A DNA stretch of 64,000 nucleotides, from the NCBI GenBank assembly GCA_030180135.1, contig CM058240.1, forward strand, positions 71,357,581-71,421,580, in the 5' to 3' direction. The notes below the pieces were generated by a model. The model had not been told where the DNA came from and searched no databases. It was given only the letters and a program-made list of their open reading frames with translations. A program made the position numbers and the translations under genes. This stretch comes from Orychophragmus violaceus. Lineage: Eukaryota > Streptophyta > Magnoliopsida > Brassicales > Brassicaceae. Of this stretch, positions 38,062-49,398 are shown piece after piece (positions within the stretch are counted from its first letter, which is position 1; every line of letters begins with the position of its first letter).

Positions 38062-38567
38062 TGTAAGAATATGAGAATTAGAGAGTTATATGAGAGATTT
38101 AGCAAGAGAGAAAGAAAGAAGAAGAATTGCACAAGAGGAGTATGAGGGAAAAGTTTTCCCAAGTCTGTATTTTTCTTATTGATTTTACAATGAATATATA
38201 GACAAAAACTAACTCAATTTCGTGGCTACTACTTTCAAATTCAAACTCTAATGACAAAATAATTCTAAAGACACCTTTGGACAAAAGGGTGAAGCAAGTA
38301 GGGAAGGGAATCTCCATTTGAATTTGAATCTTGTCTCCTGGTACTGTTCATCCGTGGAGTCAAGCTTCTAGAAGATCTTTGACTTGGTTAATGGTAACTT
38401 ATCCTTTTACCACTTAACCATAAGATAAAACTCTCTCCCTTTTACTTATTTACCTCTTCTTCTTCTGATCGGATCAAAGGACTTCAAATTGATATGAACA
38501 CTTAAGGTGTTCATCTCAATACTCAATACACTGATCATATTGCACACTTTGGATCTTCTTCTCAATA
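38062..38567 (-). repeat. E1 5' LTR
   Basis: 506 bp; carries the promoter that would drive the genomic RNA. Its outer end is followed by the second CATAT target copy (38568-38572). Confidence 0.96.
38192..38201 (-). promoter_or_regulatory. Probable TATA box in E1 5' LTR
   Basis: The minus strand reads CTATATATTC, with CAATAAG about 20 bp downstream. The same box is present at the equivalent place in the LTRs of E2 and E3. This is sequence-based only; no transcript start is known. Confidence 0.6.
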
Positions 38568-41500
38568 CATATGTTTCAAGAAGTTTTGGTAAAAATGTTT
38601 TGTTTAGGATTCTCATAGGACATTTTAGAGGATCAAAGTTTCTTTCTTGTCTGTTAGTAGTGTTTAAAAGAACATAAACTTGTATAACATTCTTGTCATT
38701 CTTCCTTTAAGAGCATACAAAAACTATCTTATAGTTGTCTTACCTCACCTAATTTCTCCAATCCATGACACATATGTTTCAAGAAATTTGGTAAAAATGT
38801 TTTGTTTAGGATTCTCATTGGACATTTTAGAAGATCAAAGTTTCTTTCTTGTCTGTTAATAGGGTTATTTAGGGGGGTGTTTAAAGTGAACAAAAACTTG
38901 TATAACATGCTTCTCATTCTACCTTTAAGAGCATGCAAAAACTAACTTATAGTTGTCTTACCTCACCTAATTTCTCTAATCCATGACACATATGTTTCAA
39001 GAAGTTTTGGTAAAAAAGTTTTGTTTAGGATTCTCATAGGACATTTTAGAAGATCAAAGTTTCTTTCTTGTCTGTTAGTAGGGTTACTTAGGGGTGTTTA
39101 AAGTGAACATAAACTTGTATAACATGCTTCTCAATCTACCTTTAAGAGCATGCAAAAACTAACTTATAGTTGTCTTACCTCACCTAATTTCTCCAATCCA
39201 TGATACATATGTTTCAAGAAGTTTTGGTAACAAAAGTTTTGTTTCGGATTCTCATAGGACATTTTGGAATATCAAAGTTTCTTTCTTGTATGTTAGTAGG
39301 GTTACTTAGGGGTGTTTAAAATGAACATAAACTTGTATAACATGCTTCTCATTCTACCTTTAAGAGCATGCAAAAACTAACTTATAGTTGTCTTACCTCA
39401 CCTAATTTCTCTAATCCATGACACATATGTTTCAAGAAGTTTTGGTAAAAATGTTTTGTTTAGGATTCTCATAGGATATTTTAGAAGATCAAAGTTTCTT
39501 TCTTGTCTGTTAGTAGTGTTACTTAGGGGTGTTTAAAAGAACATAAACTTGTATAACATTCTTGTCATTCTTCCTTTAAGAGCATACAAAAACTATCTTA
39601 TAGTTGTCTTACCTCACCTAATTTCTCCAATCCATGACACATATGTTTCAAGAAATTTTGGTAAAAATGTTTTGTTTAGGATTCTCATAGGATATTTTAG
39701 AAGATCAAAGTTTCTTTCTTGTCTGTTAGTAGTGTTACTTAGGGGTGTTTAAAAGAACATAAACTTGTATAATATTCTTGTCATTCTTCCTTTAAGAGCA
39801 TACAAAAACTATCTTATAGTTGTCTTACCTCACCTAATTTCTCCAATCCATGACACATATGTTTCAAGAAATTTTGGTAAAAATGTTTTGTTTAGGATTC
39901 TCATAGGACATTTTAGAAGATCAAAGTTTCTTTCTTGTCTGTTAATAGGGTTATTTAGGGGGGTGTTTAAAGTGAACAAAAACTTGTATAACATGCTTCT
40001 CATTCTACCTTTAAGAGCATGCAAAAACTAACTTATAGTTGTCTTACCTCACATAATTTCTCCAATCCATGACACATATGTTTCAAGAAGTTTTGGTAAA
40101 AAAGTTTTGTTTAGGATTCTCATAGGACATTTTAGAAGATCAAAGTTTCTCTCTTGTCTGTTAGTAAGGTTACTTAGGGGTGTTTAAAGTGAACATAAAC
40201 TTGTATAACATGCTTCTCATTCTACCTTTAAGAGCATGCAAAAACTAACTTATAGTTGTCTTACCTCACCTAATTTCTCTAATCCATGACACATATGTTT
40301 CAAGAAGTTTTGGTAAAAATGTTTTGTTTAGGATTCTCATAGGACATTTTAGAGGATCAAAGTTTCTTTCTTGTCTGTTAGTAGTGTTACTTAGGGGTGT
40401 TTAAAAGAACATAAACTTGTATAACATTCTTGTCATTCTTCCTTTAAGAGCATACAAAAACTATCTTATAGTTGTCTTACCTCACCTAATTTCTCCAATC
40501 CATGACACATATGTTTCAAGAAATTTGGTAAAAATGTTTTGTTTAGGATTCTCATAGGACATTTTAGAAGATCAAAGTTTCTTTCTTGTCTGTTAATAGG
40601 GTTATTTAGGGGGGTGTTTAAAGTGAACAAAAACTTGTATAACATGCTTCTCATTCTACCTTTAAGAGCATGCAAAAACTAACTTATAGTTGTCTTACCT
40701 CACCTAATTTCTCTAATCCATGACACATATGTTTCAAGAAGTTTTGGTAAAAAAGTTTTGTTTAGGATTCTCATAGGACATTTTAGAAGATCAAAGTTTC
40801 TTTCTTGTCTGTTAGTAGGGTTACTTAGGGGTGTTTAAAGTGAACATAAACTTGTATAACATGCTTCTCAATCTACCTTTAAGAGCATGCAAAAACTAAC
40901 TTATAGTTGTCTTACCTCACCTAATTTCTCCAATCCATGATACATATGTTTCAAGAAGTTTTGGTAACAAAAGTTTTGTTTCGGATTCTCATAGGACATT
41001 TTGGAATATCAAAGTTTCTTTCTTGTATGTTAGTAGGGTTACTTAGGGGTGTTTAAAATGAACATAAACTTGTGTAACATGCTTCCCATTCTACCTTTAA
41101 GAGCATGCAAAAACTAACTTATAGTTGTCTTACCTCACCTAATTTCTCCAATCCATGATACATATGTTTCAAGAAGTTTTGGTAAAAAAGTTTTGTTTAG
41201 GATTCTCATAGGACATTTTAGAAGATCAAAGTTTCTCTCTTGTCTGTTAGTAGGGTTACTTAGGGGTGTTTAAAGTGAACATAAACTTGTATAACATGCT
41301 TCTCATTCTACCTTTAAGAGCATGCAAAAACTAACTTATAGTTGTCTTACCTCACCTAATTTCTCTAATCCATGACACATATGTTTCAAGAAGTTTTGGT
41401 AAAAATGTTTTGTTTAGGATTCTCATAGGATATTTTAGAAGATCAAAGTTTCTTTCTTGTCTGTTAGTAGTGTTACTTAGGGGTGTTTAAAAGAACATAA

Positions 41501-42004
41501 ACTTGTATAACATTCTTGTCATTCTTCCTTTAAGAGCATACAAAAACTATCTTATAGTTGTCTTACCTCACCTAATTTCTCCAATCCATGACACATATGT
41601 TTCAAGAAATTTTGGTAAAAATGTTTTGTTTAGGATTCTCATGGGACATTTTAGAAGATCAAAGTTTCTTTCTTGTCTGTTAATAGGGTTATTTAGAGGG
41701 GTGTTTAAAGTGAACAAAAACTTGTATAACATGCTTCTCATTCTACCTTTAAGAGCATGCAAAAACTAACTTATAGTTGTCTTACCTCACCTAATTTCTC
41801 CAATCCATGACACATATGTTTCAAGAAATTTTGGTAAAAATGTTTTGTTTAGGATTCTCATGGGACATTTTAGAAGATCAAAGTTTCTTTCTTGTCTGTT
41901 AATAGGGTTATTTAGGGGGGTGTTTAAAGTGAACAAAAACTTGTATAACATGCTTCTCATTCTACCTTTAAGAGCATGCAAAAACTAACTTATAGTTGTC
42001 TTAC
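38568..42004. repeat. Satellite between E1 and E2
   Basis: About 16 monomers. The first part continues the seven-monomer pattern of C5 (tagtagtgtttaaaag near 38660). After one extra monomer (39549-39764), the order from 39765 follows C2-C4 (counterpart 26849), including tcacataattt near 40050 and ttagaggggtg near 41694. E2 interrupts it at 42004. Confidence 0.92.
39549..39764. repeat. Extra 216-bp monomer at a block junction
   Basis: Compared with the homologous order near 58342, one additional monomer is present. It starts like the type-B monomer with gacacat and aaattttgg, then ends with the ggatatttt and ttagtagtgttac variants of its neighbour. This marks the crossover between the seven-monomer and 18-monomer patterns. 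Confidence 0.6.
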
Positions 42005-42560
42005 TGTTAGAATATGAGATTTAGAGTGAGAGAATAAGGTAGAATGGTGAAGAATGTAAGAATATTAGAATTAGAGAGTTATATGAGAGATTTAGCAAGA
42101 GAGAAAGAAAGAAGAAGAATTGCACAAGAGGAGTATGAGGGAAAAGCTTTCCCAAGTCTATTTTTTCCTTATTGATTTCACAATGAATATATAGACAAAA
42201 AATAACTCAATTTCGTGGCTACTACTTTCATATTCAAACTCTAATGACAAAATAATTCTAAAGACACCTTTGGACAAAAGGGTGAAGCAAGTAGGGAAGG
42301 GAATCTCCATTTGAATTTGAATCTTGTCTCCTGGTACTGTTCATCCGTGGAGTCAAGCTTCTAGAAGATCTTTGACTTGGTTAATGGTAACTTATCCTTG
42401 TACCACTTAACCATAAGATTAAACTCTCTCCCTTTTACTTATTTACCTCTTCTTCTTCTGATCGGATCAAAGGACTTCACATTGATCTGAACACTTAAGG
42501 TGTTCATCTCAATACTCAATACACTGATCATATTGCACACTTTGAATCTTCTTCTCAATA
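42005..42560 (-). repeat. E2 3' LTR
   Basis: 556 bp; starts TATTGAG and ends TCTAACA on the element strand. The last 50 bp (42005-42054) are absent from E1 and E3. They resemble a diverged second copy of the adjacent LTR end (tgttagaatatgag beside tgtaagaatattag). Confidence 0.95.
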
Positions 42561-42572
42561 CTCCCCCTCAAG
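42561..42572 (-). other. E2 polypurine tract
   Basis: The minus strand reads CTTGAGGGGGAG directly beside the 3' LTR, as in E1 and E3. Confidence 0.85.
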
Positions 42573-42663
42573 CTTGAATTCAAGAGTTGAATCAAGCTTG
42601 GAATGACAATGGAGATCCACCTCATTAAAAACCTTCATGAAGAAAACCACTTGGGATAAAACT

Positions 42664-45600
42664 TCATGAAGGGAAAAAGAGTGTAGACTCCACAGCCTTA
42701 GAGGATTCGGGAAGCTCCATGAGTCCAAGCTTAGTGTGAATGGACTCACACACCTTCAAACTAGCTGCCTTGGTGAACACATCAGCTAGTTGTTCTTCAC
42801 TCCTTGTAAAGCAAGGCAACACCACTCCTTGCTCAATCATCTGCCTCACTTTGTGACAATCCACTTCTATATGCTTGGTCCTTTCATGGAAGACTGAATT
42901 TGAAGCAATGTGAATGGCTGCTTGGTTATCACAATGCATGGTGATTGGTTTTGAAGTCTCAATCCCTAAATCCACAAGAAGAGCTTTGATCCATGCCAAT
43001 TCTGTTGCTAGCTTCCTCATTGCTCTATATTCAGCTTCAGCACTTGAACATGACACTATCTTCTGCTTCTTGCTCTTCCAAGTAACAAGGTTGCCTCCAA
43101 TGAATGTGCAATATCCAGTAGTAGACCTCCTGTCCACTCTATCTCCTGCCCAATCAGCATCACAATACCCAACTATCTCTGTGCTTTGATTGCAACCCAT
43201 CCAAATGCCTTGACCAGGAGCACCACTTAGGTATCTAAGTATCCTTTCAACCATGTTCCAATGATGCATCTTGGGTGCTTGCATATGCTGGCTTACTTGG
43301 TTCACTGCATAACACAAATCAGGTCTGGTTATGGTTAAGTAAATGAGCTTACCAACCATCCTTCTATACTGAGTAATGTCCTCAAATGGTTTATCCTCAA
43401 GCTCCCCCTCTCTTATGACTTTGTAGCCTTCCTCAAGAGGTGTCTTAGCCGGTTTTGCTCCTATCTTTCCTGCTTCAGATAACAAATCAAGTGTGTACTT
43501 CCTTTGAGATAAGAAGAGTCCATCATTAGATCGACAAACTTCTATCCCAAGGAAGTACTTTAGAGTACCAAGGTCTTTAATATCAAAAACAGATTTGAGA
43601 TAAGCCTTAGTGTCTTGTATACCTGACTTGTTACTCCCTGATATGATAATGTCATCAACATAAACAAGGATGACAATGATACCTTCCTGATCCTGAAGAG
43701 TGAACAAGGTGTGATCTCCTTCAGACCTCTTGAATCCTCTTTGCATAAGTGTTGAGCTCAGTTTATGATACCAAGCTCTAGGTGACTGCTTTAATCCATA
43801 GATAGCCTTCTTGAGTCTTAACACCTTTCCTGGTTTCACAATGCTTTCAAGACCAGAAGGTGGTGTCATGTATACCTCATCTTCAAGCTCCCCTTGAAGG
43901 AATGCATTCTTGACATCCATTTGCCAAAGTTCCCAATCAAGATTTGTTGCTAAAGATAGGATGATCCTAACTGTGTGAAGCTTAGCTACTGGTGCAAAGG
44001 TATCCAAGTAATCCTTTCCATAGGTTTGAGTGAAGCCTCTTGCAACCAACCTTGCTTTGTATCTCTCAACTTCTCCATTACTTCTATACTTGATGGTGAA
44101 AACCCATTTAGAGGTCACTGCCTTCTTTCCTTTAGGAAGTTCTGCCTCATACCAAGTCTCATTGTTTTCCATTGCTTTGGTCTCTTCATCTACAGCTTGC
44201 ATCCATCTCTTATCTCCTTTGGCCTCTTCATAGGTTGTTGGTACATGTTCTTGATCCAACTTCCCAATGAACACTTGATGTTCCAAAGGTACATAAGCTA
44301 AAGTGCAAGTAGCTTGAATGGGATGAGCTACTGCATTGCTGTTGAAGTAAACCCTAGTCTTCTTCCATTCTGATGGATCCTTTTTCTCCCTTGTGCTCCT
44401 CCTTAATACTTGAACTGGCTGCTCATGTAGAACCGGTTGTTCCATCTCTTCTTTTTGATGGTCTAACTCCTCAGCTTCTATCTCATGTTCTTCATGTTCC
44501 TCAATACCAGCTTGATCATGTGTAGTAGAATCAGGTTCTTGCGGTTCTGGTGCTGATTCATGAGTGTCCCCCTCATGATCAGGATGGGGATGTTGAGGAG
44601 ATTCTGAAGTTGGAGCAGGGACTGAAGAAGCAGGACTTGTCTTGGCCGGTTGTGGAGGCATACTAATACCAAGGTTTTCCATGATCATCCTTAGGTTAGC
44701 AGCTCGGTCTGATTGAGATGTGGGAAGATCCTTCAAGCTATCCCAATTCTTCTCATCATAGAAACTTCTTGTCTCCATAAATTTCACATCTCTTGAGATC
44801 AAAACCTTCCTTGTTTCAGGCACATAACACTTGTATCCTCTTTGTGTTGTGGAATATCCAATGAACATGGCTTTGGTGCTCTTAGCATCCAACTTATCCC
44901 TCTGTTCTCCTGGTATTAACACAAAGCAAATACACCCAAACACACGTAAGTGATCAACCAATGGATTTGTTTTGTTTAGTACCTGAAATGGAGATTGATC
45001 CTTAAGAACTCTCGTGGGAGTTCTATTGATCAAGTAGCATGCAGTCATGACTGCATCTCCCCAAAACCTCTTAGGAACATTCCTATAGAACATCATGGAC
45101 CTTGCCACCTCCATTAAGTGTCTGTTCTTTCTCTCAGCCACTCCATTTTGTTGTGGAGTGTAAGGGCAACTTGTTTGATGAAGAATCCCATGTTTGGACA
45201 AGTGTTGTTTGAAGGCATTGCTTGTATACTCACCACCATTGTCTGATCTAAAAATTTTGATCTTAGCATTGAAATGGTTAGTAACATGACTTTGAAAGTT
45301 CATAAAAGCTTCTAACACTCTATCCTTAGTTTGCATCAATGTTATCCAAGTGTATTTAGATTTTTCATCAATGAAAGTGACAAAGTACTTATGATTCTCT
45401 CTAGACAAACAAGGAGCAGTCCACACATCAGAATGAACAAGATCAAAGCAACTTTCATAAGTAGTTTTAGAACTTGGAAAAACAGATTTGCAATGTTTCC
45501 CAAGAATACAAGCCTCACAATCATCATTCTTAAAAGAAACAGAAGGTAATAAGAGTCCTAATGCCCTAGAGTGTGGATGTCCTAGTCTAGCATGCCAAAT

Positions 45601-47076
45601 AGAGTCATCCACACCAACACAAGTAGATAAAGCAGTAGATAAAGCAGGAGATAATTCAGAAGAGGGATTGGTGTCTTCAATCATGTAGAGCTCATCTTTT
45701 GTCACACCTTTCCCAATCAACTTACTTGTCTTAATATCCTGAAACACAACATCATTAGGACTGAAAACAACATTGCAATTTAGATCAGTAGCTATTCTTT
45801 TAACAGATACTAAGTTGGATGTGAAGCTAGGCATAAAGAAAGCTTTGGATTCTTTATCAAACAATTTCAGATTTCCTATGCCTTGAATTGGAATTTTATC
45901 ACCATTTGCAATCACTACACATCCTAAAGCTGGTTCAACATTTTCTATCAACTTAGGGTCACTGATCATGTGATGAGAAGCTCCAGAATCAATGATCAAG
46001 GGTCTGATTTTATTTGAAGTAAAGAGTGAAGTACCAAGAACCATACCAGAGTTTTCCTTGAGGGCTTTGATGAGTGCCTCAAGGTCTGACCTTCTTACCA
46101 CATCACTCTGATCAGTCATGGCTGGAGCTTGATGGACCACCATTGCTCTCCTTTCATCACATTGCTGCATTGAAGAAGAGCCTGGTCCAGCTGCACCATA
46201 AGAGTAGTTTGCCCTTTGATCTTTGAACCGGTTGTTGTGAGATGAGGGTCTGAGGTTAGGATGAAGGCGCCAGCATCTATCTTTCAAGTGCCCACTCTTC
46301 TTGCAAAAATCACACATCAAGACTCCTCTCTTGTCACCTCCATAGTTCTGCCTCTCATCAGCCTTAAACACCCCTTTGTTGGCGGTCACCAGCTCTCCTT
46401 TCCCTTTGAACAGCCCAAATGAGCCTTGCTCTTTCTGAATTTGTCCACACACATCATCAATATCAGGTAGAGTGTCTGCCCTTAGAATGTGCTTAATCAA
46501 CCCATTGTAAGATGAGTTCAAGGTGAGCAGAAGAGCAAAGACTTTATCTTGCTCTCTCCTTTCTTGCAACACCAAAGGATCACTGCTTGGTGGCCTCAAC
46601 ATCTCCAACTCTGACCACAGTGAGCTAAACTTTCCAAAGTGAGCTTTAAACTCCATATCTTCTTGCTGGAGATTGTTGATGGCCAGCTTAACTTCAAAGA
46701 CTCTGGTTAGGTTTGATTTATTCCCATAAACCTTCTCAATAGTATCCCACAGCTGCTTGGAAGTCACACAATAAGAGTAGGCTTCCAATAGGTGCTGGTC
46801 CAGTGAGCTTTGGAGTATAGAGAGCACATTCTGGTCCCCTTGTATCCAAGCTTCTTCATAAGCTTCAGACGCCTCTTCATGAGACTCAACACCATCTTTA
46901 GCCTCTGCCTCGGTTCCTACCTTAGCTTCAGCCTTCATCATCTTCTGTGGAGCTGTACTCCTCATGATATACTTCCAAAGACCTCTGCCTCCAAGTGCAG
47001 ACTTAACCATTCTGGCCCAAACAATGTAGTTGGCACCCTTAAGAATCACAGGAATGATTACCCTTGAGTTCTCCAT
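42664..47076 (-). CDS. E2 gag-pol polyprotein (1470 aa)
   Basis: Same length and domain order as the E1 protein, with all catalytic and zinc-binding residues at the same positions (CCHC 255-268, protease D363, integrase D550/D612/E648, YVDD 1139-1142, RNase H D1306/E1347/D1383). Eight differences from E1 were noticed: N202T, G309R, A353T, K665R, T816A, A826S, N875K and A1465T. None touches a catalytic residue, and three cluster in the variable linker after integrase. The frame has no stop or frameshift, so it is expected to encode a working polyprotein. Confidence 0.96.
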   Translation of the reverse strand: MENSRVIIPVILKGANYIVWARMVKSALGGRGLWKYIMRSTAPQKMMKAEAKVGTEAEAKDGVESHEEASEAYEEAWIQGDQNVLSILQSSLDQHLLEAYSYCVTSKQLWDTIEKVYGNKSNLTRVFEVKLAINNLQQEDMEFKAHFGKFSSLWSELEMLRPPSSDPLVLQERREQDKVFALLLTLNSSYNGLIKHILRADTLPDIDDVCGQIQKEQGSFGLFKGKGELVTANKGVFKADERQNYGGDKRGVLMCDFCKKSGHLKDRCWRLHPNLRPSSHNNRFKDQRANYSYGAAGPGSSSMQQCDERRAMVVHQAPAMTDQSDVVRRSDLEALIKALKENSGMVLGTSLFTSNKIRPLIIDSGASHHMISDPKLIENVEPALGCVVIANGDKIPIQGIGNLKLFDKESKAFFMPSFTSNLVSVKRIATDLNCNVVFSPNDVVFQDIKTSKLIGKGVTKDELYMIEDTNPSSELSPALSTALSTCVGVDDSIWHARLGHPHSRALGLLLPSVSFKNDDCEACILGKHCKSVFPSSKTTYESCFDLVHSDVWTAPCLSRENHKYFVTFIDEKSKYTWITLMQTKDRVLEAFMNFQSHVTNHFNAKIKIFRSDNGGEYTSNAFKQHLSKHGILHQTSCPYTPQQNGVAERKNRHLMEVARSMMFYRNVPKRFWGDAVMTACYLINRTPTRVLKDQSPFQVLNKTNPLVDHLRVFGCICFVLIPGEQRDKLDAKSTKAMFIGYSTTQRGYKCYVPETRKVLISRDVKFMETRSFYDEKNWDSLKDLPTSQSDRAANLRMIMENLGISMPPQPAKTSPASSVPAPTSESPQHPHPDHEGDTHESAPEPQEPDSTTHDQAGIEEHEEHEIEAEELDHQKEEMEQPVLHEQPVQVLRRSTREKKDPSEWKKTRVYFNSNAVAHPIQATCTLAYVPLEHQVFIGKLDQEHVPTTYEEAKGDKRWMQAVDEETKAMENNETWYEAELPKGKKAVTSKWVFTIKYRSNGEVERYKARLVARGFTQTYGKDYLDTFAPVAKLHTVRIILSLATNLDWELWQMDVKNAFLQGELEDEVYMTPPSGLESIVKPGKVLRLKKAIYGLKQSPRAWYHKLSSTLMQRGFKRSEGDHTLFTLQDQEGIIVILVYVDDIIISGSNKSGIQDTKAYLKSVFDIKDLGTLKYFLGIEVCRSNDGLFLSQRKYTLDLLSEAGKIGAKPAKTPLEEGYKVIREGELEDKPFEDITQYRRMVGKLIYLTITRPDLCYAVNQVSQHMQAPKMHHWNMVERILRYLSGAPGQGIWMGCNQSTEIVGYCDADWAGDRVDRRSTTGYCTFIGGNLVTWKSKKQKIVSCSSAEAEYRAMRKLATELAWIKALLVDLGIETSKPITMHCDNQAAIHIASNSVFHERTKHIEVDCHKVRQMIEQGVVLPCFTRSEEQLADVFTKAASLKVCESIHTKLGLMELPESSKAVESTLFFPS

Positions 47077-47301
47077 TGCTGAGACTGATTTGTAGCAAGG
47101 AGGGAGTTTTCAAGGCAAGATTCTAAACAAGAGAGTTCTCAATTCACAGAGAAAACACACAAGAGTAAACTAGCCCAAAGAAATGACTTAAGAGCTTAAA
47201 AATTTCAAGAACAGGAACAAACTTTCAAGAACAGAAATTAGAACAAGAAAATCAGAGTTTTAGAACAAGATTGCGGAAATGAATAGGTACAGGAGCTTAG
47301 A
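47077..47301 (-). other. E2 untranslated leader
   Basis: 225 bp, as long as in E1, with a few substitutions (for example agaaattag in place of agattttag on the plus strand). Confidence 0.6.
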
Positions 47302-47313
47302 GCTCTGATACCA
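47302..47313 (-). other. E2 primer binding site (initiator tRNA-Met)
   Basis: TGGTATCAGAGC on the minus strand starts at the base next to the LTR, even though the LTR end itself differs from E1. Confidence 0.93.
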
Positions 47314-47869
47314 TGTTAGAATATGAGATTTAGAGTGAGAGAATAAGGTAGAATGGTGAAGAATGTAAGAATATTAGAATTAGAGAGTTATATGAGAGAT
47401 TTAGCAAGAGAGAAAGAAAGAAGAAGAATTGCACAAGAGGAGTATGAGGGAAAAGCTTTCCCAAGTCTATTTTTTCCTTATTGATTTCACAATGAATATA
47501 TAGACAAAAAATAACTCAATTTCGTGGCTACTACTTTCATATTCAAACTCTAATGACAAAATAATTCTAAAGACACCTTTGGACAAAAGGGTGAAGCAAG
47601 TAGGGAAGGGAATCTCCATTTGAATTTGAATCTTGTCTCCTGGTACTGTTCATCCGTGGAGTCAAGCTTCTAGAAGATCTTTGACTTGGTTAATGGTAAC
47701 TTATCCTTGTACCACTTAACCATAAGATTAAACTCTCTCCCTTTTACTTATTTACCTCTTCTTCTTCTGATCGGATCAAAGGACTTCACATTGATCTGAA
47801 CACTTAAGGTGTTCATCTCAATACTCAATACACTGATCATATTGCACACTTTGAATCTTCTTCTCAATA
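47314..47869 (-). repeat. E2 5' LTR
   Basis: 556 bp and no difference seen from the 3' LTR, including the 50-bp extension (47314-47363). The extension has therefore passed through reverse transcription and is part of the replicating element. Confidence 0.95.
47494..47503 (-). promoter_or_regulatory. Probable TATA box in E2 5' LTR
   Basis: CTATATATTC on the minus strand, in the position matching E1 and E3. Confidence 0.6.
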
Positions 47870-49398
47870 CTTACCTCACCTAATTTCTCCAATCCATGAT
47901 ACATATGTTTCAAGAAGTTTTGGTAACAAAAGTTTTGTTTCGGATTCTCATAGGACATTTTGGAATATCAAAGTTTCTTTCTTGTATGTTAGTAGGGTTA
48001 CTTAGGGGTGTTTAAAAGAACATAAACTTGTATAACATTCTTGTCATTCTTCCTTTAAGAGCATACAAAAACTATCTTATAGTTGTCTTACCTCACCTAA
48101 TTTCTCCAATCCATGACACATATGTTTCAAGAAATTTTGGTAAAAATGTTTTGTTTAGGATTCTCATGGGACATTTTAGAAGATCAAAGTTTCTTTCTTG
48201 TCTGTTAATAGGGTTATTTAGGGGGGTGTTTAAAGTGAACAAAAACTTGTATAACATTCATGTCATTCTTCCTTTAAGAGCATACAAAAACTATCTTATA
48301 GTTGTCTTACCTCACCTAATTTCTCCAATCCATGACACATATGTTTCAAGAAATTTTGGTAAAAATGTTTTGTTTAGGATTCTCATGGGACATTTTAGAA
48401 GATCAAAGTTTCTTTCTTGTCTGTTAATAGGGTTATTTAGGGGGGTGTTTAAAGTGAACAAAAACTTGTATAACATGCTTCTCATTCTACCTTTAAGAGC
48501 ATGCAAAAACTAACTTATAGTTGTCTTACCTCACCTAATTTCTCTAATCCATGACACATATGTTTCAAGAAGTTTTGGTAAAAAAGTTTTGTTTAGGATT
48601 CTCATAGGACATTGTAGAAGATCAAAGTTTCTTTCTTGTCTGTTAGTAGTGTTACTTAGGGGTGTTTAAAAGAACATAAACTTGTATAACATTCTTGTCA
48701 TTTTTCCTTTAAGAGCATACAAAAACTATCTTATAGTTGTCTTACCTCACCTAATTTCTCCAATCCATGACACATATGTTTCAAGAAATTTTGGTAAAAA
48801 TGTTTTGTTTAGGATTCTCATAGGACATTTTAGAAGATCAAAGTTTCTTTCTTGTCAGTTAATAGGGTTATTTAGGGGGGTGTTTAAAGTGAACAAAAAC
48901 TTGTATAACATGCTTCTCATTCTACCTTTAAGAGCATGCAAAAACTAACTTATAGTTGTCTTACCTCACCTAATTTCTCTAATCCATGACACATATGTTT
49001 CAAGAAGTTTTGGTAAAAAAGTTTTGTTTAGGATTCTCATAGGACATTTTAGAAGATCAAAGTTTCTTTCTTGTCTGTTAGTAGGGTTACTTAGGGGTGT
49101 TTAAAAGAACATAAACTTGTATAACATTCTTGTCATTCTTCCTTTAAGAGCATACAAAAACTATCTTATAGTTGTCTTACCTTACCTAATTTCTCCAATC
49201 CATGACACATATGTTTCAAGAAATTTTGGTAAAAATGTTTTGTTTAGGATTCTCATAGGACATTTTAGAAGATCAAAGTTTCTTTCTTGTATGTTAGTAG
49301 GGTTACTTAGGGGTGTTTAAAGTGAACATAAACTTGTATAACATGCTTCTCATTCTACCTTTAAGAGCATGCAAAAACTAACTTATAGTTGTCTTACC
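47870..49398. repeat. Satellite between E2 and E3
   Basis: Seven monomers continuing the unit broken by E2. Up to about 48681 the order matches the end of C4. From 48682 it matches the start of C5 (29896), sharing ggacattgtagaag near 48610, tttttccttt near 48701 and gtatgttagtagggttac near 49290. The offset to C5 is 18,786 bp in the window, or about 7,146 bp once E1 and E2 are removed. Confidence 0.92.

Larger units (their letters stand above)
32803..38567 (-). mobile_element. Ty1/copia LTR retrotransposon E1, complete
   Basis: A 5,765-bp element with two 506-bp LTRs that look identical by eye. A 5-bp target-site duplication CATAT flanks it (32798-32802 and 38568-38572). On the minus strand the order is 5' LTR (38062-38567), a primer site complementary to initiator-methionine tRNA, a leader of about 225 bp, one gag-pol frame, polypurine tract, and 3' LTR (32803-33308). 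It sits inside a satellite monomer; the uninterrupted counterpart of the site is visible at 57361-57365. Equal, unbroken LTRs and an open frame indicate a very recent insertion that could still be mobile. The domain order protease-integrase-RT-RNase H is that of the copia superfamily. The lineage within copia cannot be assigned by eye. Confidence 0.97.
42005..47869 (-). mobile_element. Ty1/copia LTR retrotransposon E2, complete
   Basis: A 5,865-bp element with two 556-bp LTRs, identical as far as can be read. A 5-bp target duplication CTTAC flanks it (42000-42004 and 47870-47874). The internal part is almost the same as E1. The 50-bp length difference in each LTR lies at the U5 end beside the primer site. 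The empty target is visible at 29084-29088 in the homologous satellite unit C4. It is intact by sequence and young by LTR identity. Confidence 0.97.

Noticed and set aside
32798..38572. TG...CA LTR boundaries for E1 (ending at ctca, 38564)
   Set aside because: With those boundaries the flanking bases do not form a duplication, whereas extending the LTR by three bases gives perfect 5-bp duplications in E1, E2 and E3 alike.
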